From Actinobacteria bacterium Ga0077560 (GTDB taxonomy: Bacteria; Actinomycetota; Thermoleophilia; Miltoncostaeales; Miltoncostaeaceae), in the NCBI GenBank assembly GCA_001464275.1, contig LNFL01000123.1, positions 1 through 64,000 on the forward strand: a DNA stretch of 64,000 bases, written 5' to 3'. This document shows, piece after piece, positions 25,142 through 33,380 of the stretch. Made by a program: the position numbers and the translations under genes. The first letter of the stretch is position 1. The number at the start of each line of letters is the position of its first letter. The notes under the pieces are model-generated. The model had not been told where the DNA came from. It saw only the letters and a list, made by a program, of their open reading frames with translations, and did no database searches.

Positions 25142-26269
25142 ATGGCCGCCGCAAAGCCCGACTACTACGAGCTCCTCGGTGTCGAACGCGGCGCCGGCGA
25201 GGACGAGATCAAGAAGGCGTTCCGTCGCCGCGCCCGGGAGCTGCACCCCGACTTGAACCCGGACGACCCGGAGGCCGAGGCGCGGTTCAAGCAGGTCGCC
25301 GAGGCGTACGAGGTGCTCAGCAACGCCGAGTCCCGCGACCTCTACGACCGCTACGGCCACGAGGGTCTGGGCGCCCGGGGCGGCGGGGCGAGCGACTTCG
25401 CGGACTTCGGGTCGTTCCAGGACCTGTTCGACGCCTTCTTCGGCGGCGACATGTTCGGGCGTGGCGGCGGGGCCCGCGGGCCGGCCGCCGGCCAGGACCT
25501 GGCGGTGCAGGTGGGCGTCACCTTCGTGGAGTCCGCCCTCGGCACCGAGCGGGACATCGAGTACGAGGCCATCGACCTGTGCGGCACGTGCGACGGCGCC
25601 GGCCACGCGCCGGGCGCCACGCTGGAGCGCTGCTCCACCTGTGCGGGGCAGGGCCAGGTGCGCCAGGTCTCCCGCGGGCCGTTCGGCCAGTTCCTGCGCA
25701 CCCAGGTGTGCCCGTCCTGCCGTGGCAAGGGCGAGATCCCCAGCGCGGCCTGCGAGACCTGCAACGGCGCGGGACGCGTGGCCGGCCGGCGGCGCATCAA
25801 CGTCACCATCCCCGGCGGCATCGCCTCCGGCCAGCAGATCCGCGTGGCGGGCCGCGGCCACGCCGGTGAGCGGGGCGCGCCCCCCGGCGACCTGTTCGTG
25901 GCGGTGGGCGTGGAGCCCGACGAGCGGTTCCGCCGCGACGGCCTGGACGTGGTGACCCGCGTGGTGGTCCCGGTCACCGACGCCATGCTCGGCGCGAACA
26001 TCACCGTCCCCACCGTGGACGGCGAGGCGCACGTGGAGCTGCGCAGCGGCATCCAGAGCGGCGACCAGGTGGTGCTGCGCGGCAAGGGCTTCCCGGCGCT
26101 GCAGGGCCGCGGCCGCGGCGACCAGCGGGTGGTGGTGGAGGTCCGCATCCCCAAGGTGCAGTCCGATGAGGGGCGCAAGGCCGTGGAGAAGCTCGCCGAG
26201 ACCCTCGACGAGCGCGCCTACCGCGAGGACGAAGGGTTCTTCGACCGTCTCAAGCACGCCTTCCGCTGA
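25142..26269 (+). CDS. dnaJ: Chaperone DnaJ
   Basis: A 375-residue Hsp40 co-chaperone of DnaK. J domain ([23 protein letters not shown] in ELHPDLNPD, residues about 36-38), Gly/Phe-rich linker (90-115), zinc domain with four CxxC pairs (CGTC, CSTC, CPSC, CETC) and two beta-barrel client-binding domains. ATG at 25142; a -10-like TAACCT is at 25124-25129, 12 bases upstream, giving a very short leader. Directly follows the hrcA unit. Confidence 0.96.
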   Translation: MAAAKPDYYELLGVERGAGEDEIKKAFRRRARELHPDLNPDDPEAEARFKQVAEAYEVLSNAESRDLYDRYGHEGLGARGGGASDFADFGSFQDLFDAFFGGDMFGRGGGARGPAAGQDLAVQVGVTFVESALGTERDIEYEAIDLCGTCDGAGHAPGATLERCSTCAGQGQVRQVSRGPFGQFLRTQVCPSCRGKGEIPSAACETCNGAGRVAGRRRINVTIPGGIASGQQIRVAGRGHAGERGAPPGDLFVAVGVEPDERFRRDGLDVVTRVVVPVTDAMLGANITVPTVDGEAHVELRSGIQSGDQVVLRGKGFPALQGRGRGDQRVVVEVRIPKVQSDEGRKAVEKLAETLDERAYREDEGFFDRLKHAFR

Positions 26270-26279
26270 CTTCGCGCGC

Positions 26280-27068
26280 CTGACGCTGCACGTCCCCGCC
26301 GACCGGGCGGAGGAGGTGATGGCGGAGGCGTGCGCGGTGCTCGGCACCGGATGCCGGGAGCACCCTCCGCGTGACGGCGAGGTGGCGCTGGAGTTCTGGG
26401 TGCCGCCGCGTGACGCGGCCATGGCGCACGCCGCGCTGGCGGCGCTGGGGCGCGTGGACGACCCGCAGCGGGAGGACCCCGCCTGGCAGCGGGCGATGCG
26501 CGACTTCCACCAACCGGTGCGCGTGGGCGACACGCTGCTGGTGCGGCCGCCGTGGACGCCGGCCGACCCGGCGCTGCTGGACGTGGTCATCGACCCCGGC
26601 ATGGCGTTCGGCACGGGCCAGCACGACACCACGCGGGGGTGCCTGGAGCTGATGCTCACGCTGCCGCGCAGGCCCCTGGTGGACGTGGGCTGCGGCTCCG
26701 GCGTGCTGGCCATCGCCGCCCGGCGGCTGGGCTTCGACCCGGTGTGGGCGTTCGACCACGACCCCTTCGCCGTGGAGGCGACCATCCACAACGCCCGCGC
26801 CAACGGCGTGGGGATGACGGTGGCCTGCCGGGACCTCACCCGGGACCGCCTGCCGGACGCGCCCGTGATGATCGCCAACCTCACCTGCGAGGTCCTGCTG
26901 CTGCTCGCGCGCGCCGTGGCCGCCGCCCCGCCCCGGCACGCGGTGCTGTCGGGCCTGCGGCCGTTCGAGGTGCCGCGCGTGCTGGAGGCGTTCGGGGCCC
27001 TGGGGCTGGCCGAGCGCGACCGCCGCGAGGGCGCCGAATGGGCATCGGTGCTGGTGGCGCGCGCGTGA
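26280..27068 (+). CDS. prmA: Ribosomal protein L11 methyltransferase, start codon unclear
   Basis: A SAM-dependent methyltransferase. Family marks: DPGMAFGTGQHDTTRGCLELM, the SAM loop VDVGCGSGVLAIAARRLG, FDHDPFAVEATIHNA and MIANLTCEVLLLL. PrmA-like homology starts at about FARLTLHVPADRAEE, right after the dnaJ stop, yet the frame there has no ATG, GTG or TTG between a far upstream ATG (26166, inside dnaJ) and GTG 26317. CTG at 26280 is given as the best fit. A small deletion at the dnaJ-prmA junction is also possible. Usual neighbour of dnaJ and rsmE. Confidence 0.85.
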   Translation: MTLHVPADRAEEVMAEACAVLGTGCREHPPRDGEVALEFWVPPRDAAMAHAALAALGRVDDPQREDPAWQRAMRDFHQPVRVGDTLLVRPPWTPADPALLDVVIDPGMAFGTGQHDTTRGCLELMLTLPRRPLVDVGCGSGVLAIAARRLGFDPVWAFDHDPFAVEATIHNARANGVGMTVACRDLTRDRLPDAPVMIANLTCEVLLLLARAVAAAPPRHAVLSGLRPFEVPRVLEAFGALGLAERDRREGAEWASVLVARA

Positions 27069-27838
27069 GGCACACCTTCCGCTACCTCGCCCAGGGCGAG
27101 GTGATGCCGGGAGCGCACGTCGCGATCTCCGCGCGGGACGCCCACCACATGACCCGCGTGGTGCGCCGCCGTCCCGGCGACCAGGTGGAGCTCATCGACG
27201 CCGAGGGGCGCATCTGGCCGGCCACGGTGGTGGACGACGGCGGTGAGCCGATGCTGCGCGTGGGCTCCGCGCCGCGGGACACGCCGCCCGCCGCCGCGGT
27301 GACGCTCTACCAGGGGCTCGGCGACTGGAACCGGATCGATCTGGTGGTCGAGAAGGCCGCCGAGCTGGGCGTGGAGCGGGTGGTGCTGATGGTGACCGAG
27401 CGGGTTCGGCGCCGCCCGGAGCCCGATGCCTGGCGGCGGCGCCGGGAGCGACTGGAGCGCGTGGCCGAGGCCGCGGCCCGCCAGTCAGGCCGCGGGCACC
27501 TGCCCCGGATCGGCGGCCTGGTGGACCTGGCGGAGGCGCTCCAGGACGCGGGTGAGGGGGCGCTGCTGCTCGACCCGCGCGGTGAGCGGCCGCTGGGCGA
27601 CGAGCTGGAGCGGGCCGCCGCCGAGGGCCCAGTGCGGCTCTTCATCGGTCCCGACACCGGGTTCTCGGAGGCCGAGCTGGCCGCCGCCCGCGAACGGGGG
27701 GCCTGCATCTGCACCCTCGGCGCTGCCACACTCCGTACGGAGACGGCGGCGCTGGTGGCGCTGAGCCTGGCGCTGGACGCCACGGGCCACCTGCGGATGC
27801 CGCCGCGCCACGACGACGAGGGAGTCATCGCACCGTGA
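27065..27838 (+). CDS. rsmE: 16S rRNA m3U1498 methyltransferase
   Basis: A 257-residue SPOUT-class enzyme that methylates U1498 of 16S rRNA. N-terminal PUA-like part (HHMTRVVRRRPGDQVELID) and C-terminal knot with LFIGPDTGFSEAEL and the SAM-binding LGAATLRTETA. The dimer-knot helix EKAAELGVERVVL is also present. GTG start overlaps the prmA stop (GTGA). Confidence 0.93.
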   Translation: MRHTFRYLAQGEVMPGAHVAISARDAHHMTRVVRRRPGDQVELIDAEGRIWPATVVDDGGEPMLRVGSAPRDTPPAAAVTLYQGLGDWNRIDLVVEKAAELGVERVVLMVTERVRRRPEPDAWRRRRERLERVAEAAARQSGRGHLPRIGGLVDLAEALQDAGEGALLLDPRGERPLGDELERAAAEGPVRLFIGPDTGFSEAELAAARERGACICTLGAATLRTETAALVALSLALDATGHLRMPPRHDDEGVIAP

Positions 27839-28176
27839 GCCAGTGCATCTTCTGCGCCATCGCCGCCGGCGATCTGCCGGCCGAGGTCGTCCACCGCTCC
27901 GAGCGGTTCGTGGCGTTCCGGGACATCGCGCCGAAGGCACCCGTGCACCTGCTGGTGATCCCCGTCCAGCACGTGGCGTCGATCGCCGGCGCCGACGGCC
28001 TGGATGCGGCCGACCGCGCCGAGATGCCCGTGTTCATCGCCGAGACGGCCCGGCGTGCCGGGCTGGAGGACGCCGGGTACCGCGTGGCGACCAACCACGG
28101 CGAGCACGCCCGGCAGGCGGTCTTCCACCTGCACTGGCACGTGATGGGCGGCGCCCTGCTCTCGGAAACGATGTAG
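27835..28176 (+). CDS. HIT family nucleotide hydrolase
   Basis: A 113-residue histidine-triad protein. It begins CIFCAIAAGDLPAEVVH, typical of HinT/PKCI-type proteins that cleave nucleoside phosphoramidates, and ends with the active-site triad HLHWHVMGG. GTG start overlaps the rsmE stop by four bases. It is commonly found between rsmE and phoH. Confidence 0.95.
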   Translation: MSQCIFCAIAAGDLPAEVVHRSERFVAFRDIAPKAPVHLLVIPVQHVASIAGADGLDAADRAEMPVFIAETARRAGLEDAGYRVATNHGEHARQAVFHLHWHVMGGALLSETM

Positions 28177-28186
28177 GCGGCCGGCG

Positions 28187-29115
28187 ATGACCGAACGACG
28201 CATCGAGGTGGCCGACGCCGTCGCCGTGGAGCTGGCCGGCGAGCACGACAGCGTGCTGCGGGCGCTCGAGGACCGGCTGGGCCTGTCGATCTCCCTGCGC
28301 GGCAACCGCGTGATCCTGGAGGGCGAGGACGCGCGCGTGGACGCCGCCGCCGGGGTCATCGAGGAGCTCACCGGCATGGTCCGCACAGGGCGGGAGCTGG
28401 GCCCCGGGGCCGTGGAGGCGCTGGCGAGCGCGGTGGAGTCCAACCAGTCGGTGTCGGCGATGCTCGACGACGTCATCTGGCGGCACCGCCAGCGGGTGGT
28501 GACACCCCGTACCGCCGGCCAGAAGCACTACGTCGACGCCATCCGGAACAACACCATCACCTTCGGCATCGGCCCGGCCGGCACCGGCAAGACCTACCTG
28601 GCCGTCGCCCTGGCGACCGCCGCGCTCACCCGGCGCGAGGTGGGACGCATCATCCTCACCCGGCCGGCGGTGGAGGCGGGCGAGCGCCTGGGCTTCCTGC
28701 CGGGCGACCTGGCGGCGAAGGTGGACCCCTACCTGCGGCCCCTGTTCGACGCGCTCCACGACATGCTGGACGCCGACCGGGTGGAGACCCTGGTGGCCCG
28801 CGGCCAGATCGAGATCGCCCCGCTGGCGTTCATGCGCGGCCGCACCCTGAACGACAGCTTCATCATCCTCGACGAGGCGCAGAACACCACGGCCGAGCAG
28901 ATGGATCGCGGATGGTCGTGACCGGCGACGTGACCCAGGTGGACCTGCCGCGCGACCGCCGGTCGGGGCTCATCGCGGTGCGCGACATCCTCGACGGGGT
29001 GCCGGACATCGCCTTCTGCCCGTTCGACCGGCACGACGTGGTGCGCCACCGGCTGGTGCAGAGCATCGTGGACGCCTACGCGAACGCGGATCTGATCGAG
29101 GAGAACGGCGGGTGA
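28187..29115 (+). CDS. phoH: PhoH-family ATPase (PhoL type), frame broken at about 28904
   Basis: A PhoH/YbeZ-type ATPase thought to act in RNA metabolism with YbeY. N-terminal KH-like region, Walker [16 protein letters not shown], then [16 protein letters not shown] and Walker [16 protein letters not shown]. At this point the frame shifts: the original frame ends at a TGA (28919-28921), while the rest ([20 protein letters not shown] onward) continues in another frame to 29115. The usual Lys-Met-Phe-Leu-Thr-Arg-x-Gly-Phe-Gly segment is missing, about 28 bases. ATG at 28187. Confidence 0.92.
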
Positions 29116-29516
29116 TCGAGATCGAGGCGCAGGCCGAGCCCGCGGTGGCGGAGGCCCTGGAGGAGGTCGTGCGGTTCACGTGCGGCCGGCTGGGGGTCGA
29201 ACGGGCGACGATGGGCCTCATGGTGGTGGGACCGGAGGAGATGGCCCGGATCAACTGGGAGCACCGTCAGAAGCCCGAGCCCACCGACGTGCTGGCCTTC
29301 CCGGTGGACGGTCCCGAGGTGCTGGAGGGGTGGCCCGAGGACGGCCCGCCGCCCGAGCTGGGCGACGTGGTCATCTGCCCGGAGGCCGCGCAGGAGCCCC
29401 TCGCGACCCTGGCCGTGCACGGGCTGCTGCACCTGCTGGGGTACGACCACGAGACCGACGCGGGCGAGATGCTGGCGCTGCAGGACCGGCTCGTGGACGA
29501 GCTCGGCGTCGCATGA
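29112..29516 (+). CDS. ybeY: Endoribonuclease YbeY
   Basis: A 134-residue zinc RNase for 16S rRNA 3-prime maturation and ribosome quality control. The metal motif [12 protein letters not shown] (three His) is intact, and [13 protein letters not shown] and [11 protein letters not shown] are typical. GTG start overlaps the phoH stop; its own stop overlaps the next ATG. The phoH-ybeY pairing is conserved. Confidence 0.95.
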   Translation: MIEIEAQAEPAVAEALEEVVRFTCGRLGVERATMGLMVVGPEEMARINWEHRQKPEPTDVLAFPVDGPEVLEGWPEDGPPPELGDVVICPEAAQEPLATLAVHGLLHLLGYDHETDAGEMLALQDRLVDELGVA

Positions 29517-30319
29517 CGACGATCCGTCCCAAGGAGCCCCGCCGCAGCGGGCTGCGCGAGCGCGCCGCCCGGCTGCGCATGTTCCGCCGCCGCCGCGCCC
29601 CCGCGCTGCCCACCCAGGGCTCGCTGCGGTGGTCGTTCACGTGGGCCTTCGAGGGCATCGTGTACGTGCTGCGCACCCAGCGGAACATGCAGCTGCACGT
29701 CGCCGCCGGCGCCCTGGCGCTGGTGATGGGCCTCACGCTCAACCTCACGCGCCTCGAGCTGCTGGCCATCGTCGTGGCCGTGAGCCTGGTGTTCGTCGCC
29801 GAGATGTTCAACACGGCGCTGGAGGCGGCCATCGATGCCGTCATCACCGACTACCACCCGCTGGTGAAGGTCGCGAAGGACGTCGCGGCCGGGGCCGTGC
29901 TGGTGGCGGCGGTGAACGCCACCGCCGTCGCGTACCTGGTGTTCTACGACCACATCGCGGGCCCCAAGAAGGACATCGTGGACGGCGTCCGCGACAGCCC
30001 GACCCTGCTGGTGGTGGTGGCCATGATCCTGGTCATCCTCGCCACCATCGTCATCAAGGCGGCCACCGGGCGCGGCACCCCGCTGCGCGGCGGCTGGCCG
30101 TCGGGCCACGCCGCGGCGGCGTTCGCGGCCTGGGCGGCGATCACGATCATCGCCGAGCCCCTGCGCCACGCCACGCTCATCTCGATGCTGGCGTTCCTGA
30201 TGGCCGTCCTGGTGGCCCAGTCCCGCGTGGAGGCGGGCATCCACTCCGCGGTGGAGGTGGCCGCGGGCGCCGTGCTGGGCACCGGCCTCACGATCGTGCT
30301 CTTCCAGGTGTGGACATGA
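29513..30319 (+). CDS. dgkA: DgkA-PAP2 fusion: undecaprenol/diacylglycerol kinase with phosphatase domain
   Basis: A 268-residue membrane protein. Residues about 35-155 are a DgkA-type small kinase: SFTWAFEGIVYVLRTQRNMQLH, then AEMFNTALEAAIDAV with the catalytic Glu, and VKVAKDVAAGAVLVAA. Residues about 160-268 are a PAP2-type phosphatase: GGWPSGHAAAAFA and SRVEAGIHSAVEVAAGAVLG supply the two His motifs. A kinase and a phosphatase acting on the same class of lipid in one chain suggests undecaprenol/undecaprenyl-phosphate (-diphosphate) recycling. Between ybeY and era, the usual dgkA place. Confidence 0.88.
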   Translation: MTTIRPKEPRRSGLRERAARLRMFRRRRAPALPTQGSLRWSFTWAFEGIVYVLRTQRNMQLHVAAGALALVMGLTLNLTRLELLAIVVAVSLVFVAEMFNTALEAAIDAVITDYHPLVKVAKDVAAGAVLVAAVNATAVAYLVFYDHIAGPKKDIVDGVRDSPTLLVVVAMILVILATIVIKAATGRGTPLRGGWPSGHAAAAFAAWAAITIIAEPLRHATLISMLAFLMAVLVAQSRVEAGIHSAVEVAAGAVLGTGLTIVLFQVWT

Positions 30320-31200
30320 GCGCCCACCGTTCCGGGATGGTCGCGCTCGCCGGCCGTCCCAACGTCGGCAAGTCGACGCTCGCCAACGCCCTGTCGGGCA
30401 CCCACGTGGCCGCGGTGTCCCCGCGTCCGCAGACCACCCGCCGGCGTCTGGCGGTGGCCGTGCACGGCGACGGCTGGCAGGCGGTGCTGCTCGACATCCC
30501 GGGGTTCCAGACCCCGCGCGACGCGCTCACCCGCCGCATGCAGCAGACCGTCGACTCCACGCTGTCGGACTGCGACGCGGCGATCTTCATGGTGAACGCC
30601 GCCGAGCCGGTGGGCGGCGGCGACCGCTTCATCGCCGAGCGCCTGGTCGCCGCGAAGCTGCCGGTGATCGTGGTGGTGAACAAGGTCGACGAGGTCGACC
30701 CGCAGCGGATCGCCGAGACCATCGCCATCGTGTCGCAGCTGGTGCCCGACATGGTGGCGCTGCACCCGGTCAGCGCCCTCAGCGGCGACGGCCTGGACGC
30801 GCTCATGACCGAGCTGCCCGACCTGCTCCCAGAGGGGCCGCCGTACTTCCCGCCCGGCATGACCACCGACCAGACGATGGAGGAGCTGGCGGCGGAGCTC
30901 ATCCGCGAGGCCGCCCTGGTGCGCCTGCGCGAGGAGGTGCCGCACGCGATGGCCGTCCAGATCGAGGAGATCACGCCCACGCGCGACGGCATCCGCATCG
31001 ACGCCGTGATCTACGTGGAGAACAACTCCCAGAAGGGCATCGTGGTGGGCAAGGCCGGCTCCATGATCCGCGACATCGGCAGCGCCGCCCGCCGTGCGCT
31101 GGGGGTCGCCTGGGGCGCCGAGGTCCATCTGTCGCTCATGGTGAAGGTGCGACGCAAGTGGCGCGAGGACGAGTCCATGCTCACCCGTTTGGGGCTGTAG
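30316..31200 (+). CDS. era: GTPase Era
   Basis: A 294-residue Era, a GTPase of 30S assembly. G1 GRPNVGKSTL, G2 region SPRPQTTRRR, G3 DIPG (Ile in place of Thr), G4 NKVD, then a C-terminal KH domain (EITPTRDGIRIDAVIYVENNSQ, GIVVGKAGSMIRDIGSAAR). ATG overlaps the preceding stop (ATGA). Last gene of the long coupled unit. Confidence 0.96.
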   Translation: MSAHRSGMVALAGRPNVGKSTLANALSGTHVAAVSPRPQTTRRRLAVAVHGDGWQAVLLDIPGFQTPRDALTRRMQQTVDSTLSDCDAAIFMVNAAEPVGGGDRFIAERLVAAKLPVIVVVNKVDEVDPQRIAETIAIVSQLVPDMVALHPVSALSGDGLDALMTELPDLLPEGPPYFPPGMTTDQTMEELAAELIREAALVRLREEVPHAMAVQIEEITPTRDGIRIDAVIYVENNSQKGIVVGKAGSMIRDIGSAARRALGVAWGAEVHLSLMVKVRRKWREDESMLTRLGL

Positions 31201-31225
31201 CCGGCGCGGGTGCGCGGCGGGGGCG

Positions 31226-31549
31226 TCAGATCCCCGCGACCACCAGCAGCACCAGCCCGGCGGTCACGAACGGCACCATCGCGCAGGCGAGCGTGCAGCC
31301 GGCGCCGTCGCGCCCCTCGCCGGTGAGAGCGGCGTACGCGCTCAGGCTGGCCAGCCCGGCCAGGACGAAGGCGACAGCGATGACCACCGGCGAGGCGACG
31401 ACCCGGTGGGCGAGCAGGGCGAGGGCGAGGGCCTGGATGAACGGGGCCGCGAGCATGGCCGCGCCGACCCCCGACAGCAGGGTCACCGCCGCCGCTCCGA
31501 GGTTGCGGGACGGCGGGCGCCGGGACGGCGTGGACGGCACGCGTTCCAT
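31226..31549 (-). CDS. Small membrane protein of unknown function
   Basis: A 107-residue protein with a basic, Pro/Ser-rich N-terminus (residues 1-16) and three or four hydrophobic segments (AAAVTLLSGVGAAMLAAPF, IQALALALLA, VVIAVAFVLAGLASLSAYA, MVPFVTAGLVLLVVAGI). No family recognised. Lies between convergent era and the protease-mutM unit on the same strand. Confidence 0.5.
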   Translation of the reverse strand: MERVPSTPSRRPPSRNLGAAAVTLLSGVGAAMLAAPFIQALALALLAHRVVASPVVIAVAFVLAGLASLSAYAALTGEGRDGAGCTLACAMVPFVTAGLVLLVVAGI

Positions 31550-31622
31550 GCGCGGGTGATCGGCACATCCGCAAGTCCCTGAACTGGACGTGGGGCTAGG
31601 AAACGGCCGCCATGCGGGGGGT

Positions 31623-31642
31623 CCGCACCGTGCTCGGTGCGG
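31623..31642 (-). terminator. Hairpin terminator after the serine protease gene
   Basis: CCGCACCG and CGGTGCGG form a perfect 8-bp stem with a four-base loop (TGCT), 9 bases downstream of the protease stop codon on the minus strand. Confidence 0.6.
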
Positions 31643-31651
31643 GAGGCGGGC

Positions 31652-32464
31652 TCAGGCCGGTGGCGGCGGAGGCGGCGCGGAGGTGACGGTGCGGCCCATC
31701 CGGGACAGGATCCAGGTGCGCAGGGCCGCGACGCGGGTGAACACGCCCACCACGCTGCGGCACTCGATCTCCTCGATGGCCAGGCTGGTGATGCCCACCA
31801 GGCGGCGGCCGCCGTCCACCGCGTCCACCACCAGCGGGCCGCCGCTGTCGCCGGCGCAGATGCCGGCGCTGCCCGACGCCGCGCACACCTGGCTCTTCTG
31901 GAAGGCCTCCACCAGGCCGGGCGTGACGCAGTTGAACGGGGACAGCATCTCCAGCCGGGCGGTGCGGGCCCGGCGCTCGGTCACCGGCTGGCCCACCCGG
32001 TTGATCCCGAAGCCGATCGCCAGCGCCTTCGCGGGCGGCGCGGCCAGGTCGCGCTCCTCCTCGGGCGTCGCGAGCGCCACCCCGGGGCCCAGGGGCCGCG
32101 CGAGGGTGAGGACCGCCAGGTCGTAGCCGCCGCGGGTGTCGGTGGTGCGGTACCGCGGATGGACCGACACGCGGATGATGCGGGCGCGGCGCGCGTTGGG
32201 GCCGGGGTTGCCCACGCGCACGGCGCGCCCCACGGTGATCACCCGGCCACCGGGCCGCTCGGCCCGGACGCAATGGGCGGCGGTCACCACGTACCGGCGG
32301 CCCACCAGGGCGCCGCTGCACTCGCTGATGCTGTTGCCCTCCAGCACCGTGAAGTACGCGGTGAAGGCGGTCTCGGTGGCGGTCGCCGCCCGTCCGCCGT
32401 ACGTGGCCGATGCCGGGGCGGCCATGCACAGCACGCCCAGCACGGCGATGAGCAGGGCCCTCAT
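31652..32464 (-). CDS. Secreted trypsin-like serine protease (S1 family)
   Basis: A 270-residue protein with a signal peptide (LLIAVLGVLCMAAPASA). The chymotrypsin triad is visible: His in YVVTAAHC, Asp in YDLAVLTLARPL and Ser in CAGDSGGPLVV. Cysteines are paired as in S1 proteases (CSGALVGRRYVVTAAHC; CVTPGLVEAFQKSQVC; GICAGDSGGP ... C). The C-terminus ends in a run of prolines. ATG overlaps the mutM stop by four bases, so it is co-translated with a DNA repair gene, an unusual pairing. Extracellular; substrate unknown. Confidence 0.9.
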   Translation of the reverse strand: MRALLIAVLGVLCMAAPASATYGGRAATATETAFTAYFTVLEGNSISECSGALVGRRYVVTAAHCVRAERPGGRVITVGRAVRVGNPGPNARRARIIRVSVHPRYRTTDTRGGYDLAVLTLARPLGPGVALATPEEERDLAAPPAKALAIGFGINRVGQPVTERRARTARLEMLSPFNCVTPGLVEAFQKSQVCAASGSAGICAGDSGGPLVVDAVDGGRRLVGITSLAIEEIECRSVVGVFTRVAALRTWILSRMGRTVTSAPPPPPPA

Positions 32465-33309
32465 CGCAGCAGCCGGCTCATGCGGCGGTCGGCGTAGATG
32501 CGTCCACCGGTCTGGCACGCCGGGCAGTACACCAGCTCGTACTCCGAGAACCCAATCCGGGCGAGAGACGTGCCACATCGCAGGCACGGCTCGCCGAAGT
32601 GCCCGTGCACGTAGGTCACCCGCTGCTCCCGGTCGGGCAGGTTGGTGGTGATGCGCTGCCGCGCCCGCTCGAGCGCGGACGACAGCACCTGGTCGGCCGC
32701 CGCGGCCAGGCGCGCCCAGGCCTCATCGGGCAGCCGGTCGGTGCGGGTGAGCGGGGCCAGCCGGGCGGCCCACATGATCTCCGACCCGTAGCAGCGGCCC
32801 ACGCCCGCGACGCGGCGGCCCTCGCGGATCGCCGAGTAGAGCATCCCGCTGGGCCGTGTGAGCCGGTCACGCCATTCCTCGGGGGACAGCCCCATGGGCT
32901 CGGGGCCCAGGTGGGCCAGCTGTCCGTGCCCCGCCAGCCCGGACGTGGGCAGCAGGTACGCGCTCGCCCGGCGCTTGGTGGAGAGCTCGCGCAGGCGCAG
33001 CTCCCGGCCGTCGTCGAGCACCAGTCCGATCCCGGCGGTGCGCGGCGGCCGCGCCGCCGGCGGGGTGGTGAGGCCGAGCCTGCCGGACGACATGAGGTGC
33101 ATCACCAGCGTCAGCGCGCCGGCCTCCACCAGCATGAGCTTCCCGCGGCGTCGGACGCCGGCGATCTCGGTGCCGCGCAGCGCCTCTAGGGGCGGCTCGG
33201 CCGTGCGCAGGGTCGCGGGCGACCACGCCACCGCGCGTTCGATCCGGCGGCCGGCGATCTCGGCGGTGAGCCCCTCGGCGAGGGCCTCCAGCTCGGGCAG
33301 CTCAGGCAT
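32461..33309 (-). CDS. mutM: Formamidopyrimidine-DNA glycosylase family protein
   Basis: A 282-residue base-excision repair glycosylase/AP lyase. The catalytic N-terminus MPELPELE is intact (Pro2, Glu3), RRRGKLML holds the beta-hairpin Lys, and the C-terminal zinc finger has CLRCG ... YCPAC. The helix-two-turn-helix region reads VAGVGRCYGSEIMWAARLAP. Fpg versus Nei-like specificity cannot be settled from sequence alone. First gene of a two-gene unit with the protease. Confidence 0.9.
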   Translation of the reverse strand: MPELPELEALAEGLTAEIAGRRIERAVAWSPATLRTAEPPLEALRGTEIAGVRRRGKLMLVEAGALTLVMHLMSSGRLGLTTPPAARPPRTAGIGLVLDDGRELRLRELSTKRRASAYLLPTSGLAGHGQLAHLGPEPMGLSPEEWRDRLTRPSGMLYSAIREGRRVAGVGRCYGSEIMWAARLAPLTRTDRLPDEAWARLAAAADQVLSSALERARQRITTNLPDREQRVTYVHGHFGEPCLRCGTSLARIGFSEYELVYCPACQTGGRIYADRRMSRLLR

Positions 33310-33346
33310 GGGGCATCGGTGCCGGACGGTCCGTGGACGGGTTCCT

Positions 33347-33352
33347 TATACT
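33347..33352 (+). promoter_or_regulatory. -10 element (TATACT) for the deoC-his-trp operon
   Basis: TATACT ends 7 bases before an ATG at 33360 that opens a six-codon reading frame; the transcript would start at or within a base of that ATG. No -35 of quality is visible. Confidence 0.6.
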
Positions 33353-33359
33353 GGCCCGC

Positions 33360-33380
33360 ATGTCTGCCAAGCGCCTGTGA
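33360..33380 (+). CDS. Leaderless six-codon ORF (MSAKRL) ahead of deoC
   Basis: ATG-TCT-GCC-AAG-CGC-CTG-TGA, immediately downstream of the -10 at 33347-33352. Its TGA overlaps the deoC ATG (TGATG), so ribosomes that finish it could restart at deoC, which has no good Shine-Dalgarno of its own. No Trp or His codons, so it is not a classical trp or his attenuator peptide. It may be a coupling device only. Confidence 0.4.
   Translation: MSAKRL

Noticed and set aside
26166-26280. ATG at 26166 as the prmA start
   Set aside because: It would overlap dnaJ by about 100 bases and add Arg/Ser-rich residues that are the dnaJ shadow, not PrmA sequence.
33300-33380. Trp or His attenuator before the his-trp operon
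   Set aside because: The micro-ORF MSAKRL has no Trp or His codons and no terminator/antiterminator pair is visible before deoC.
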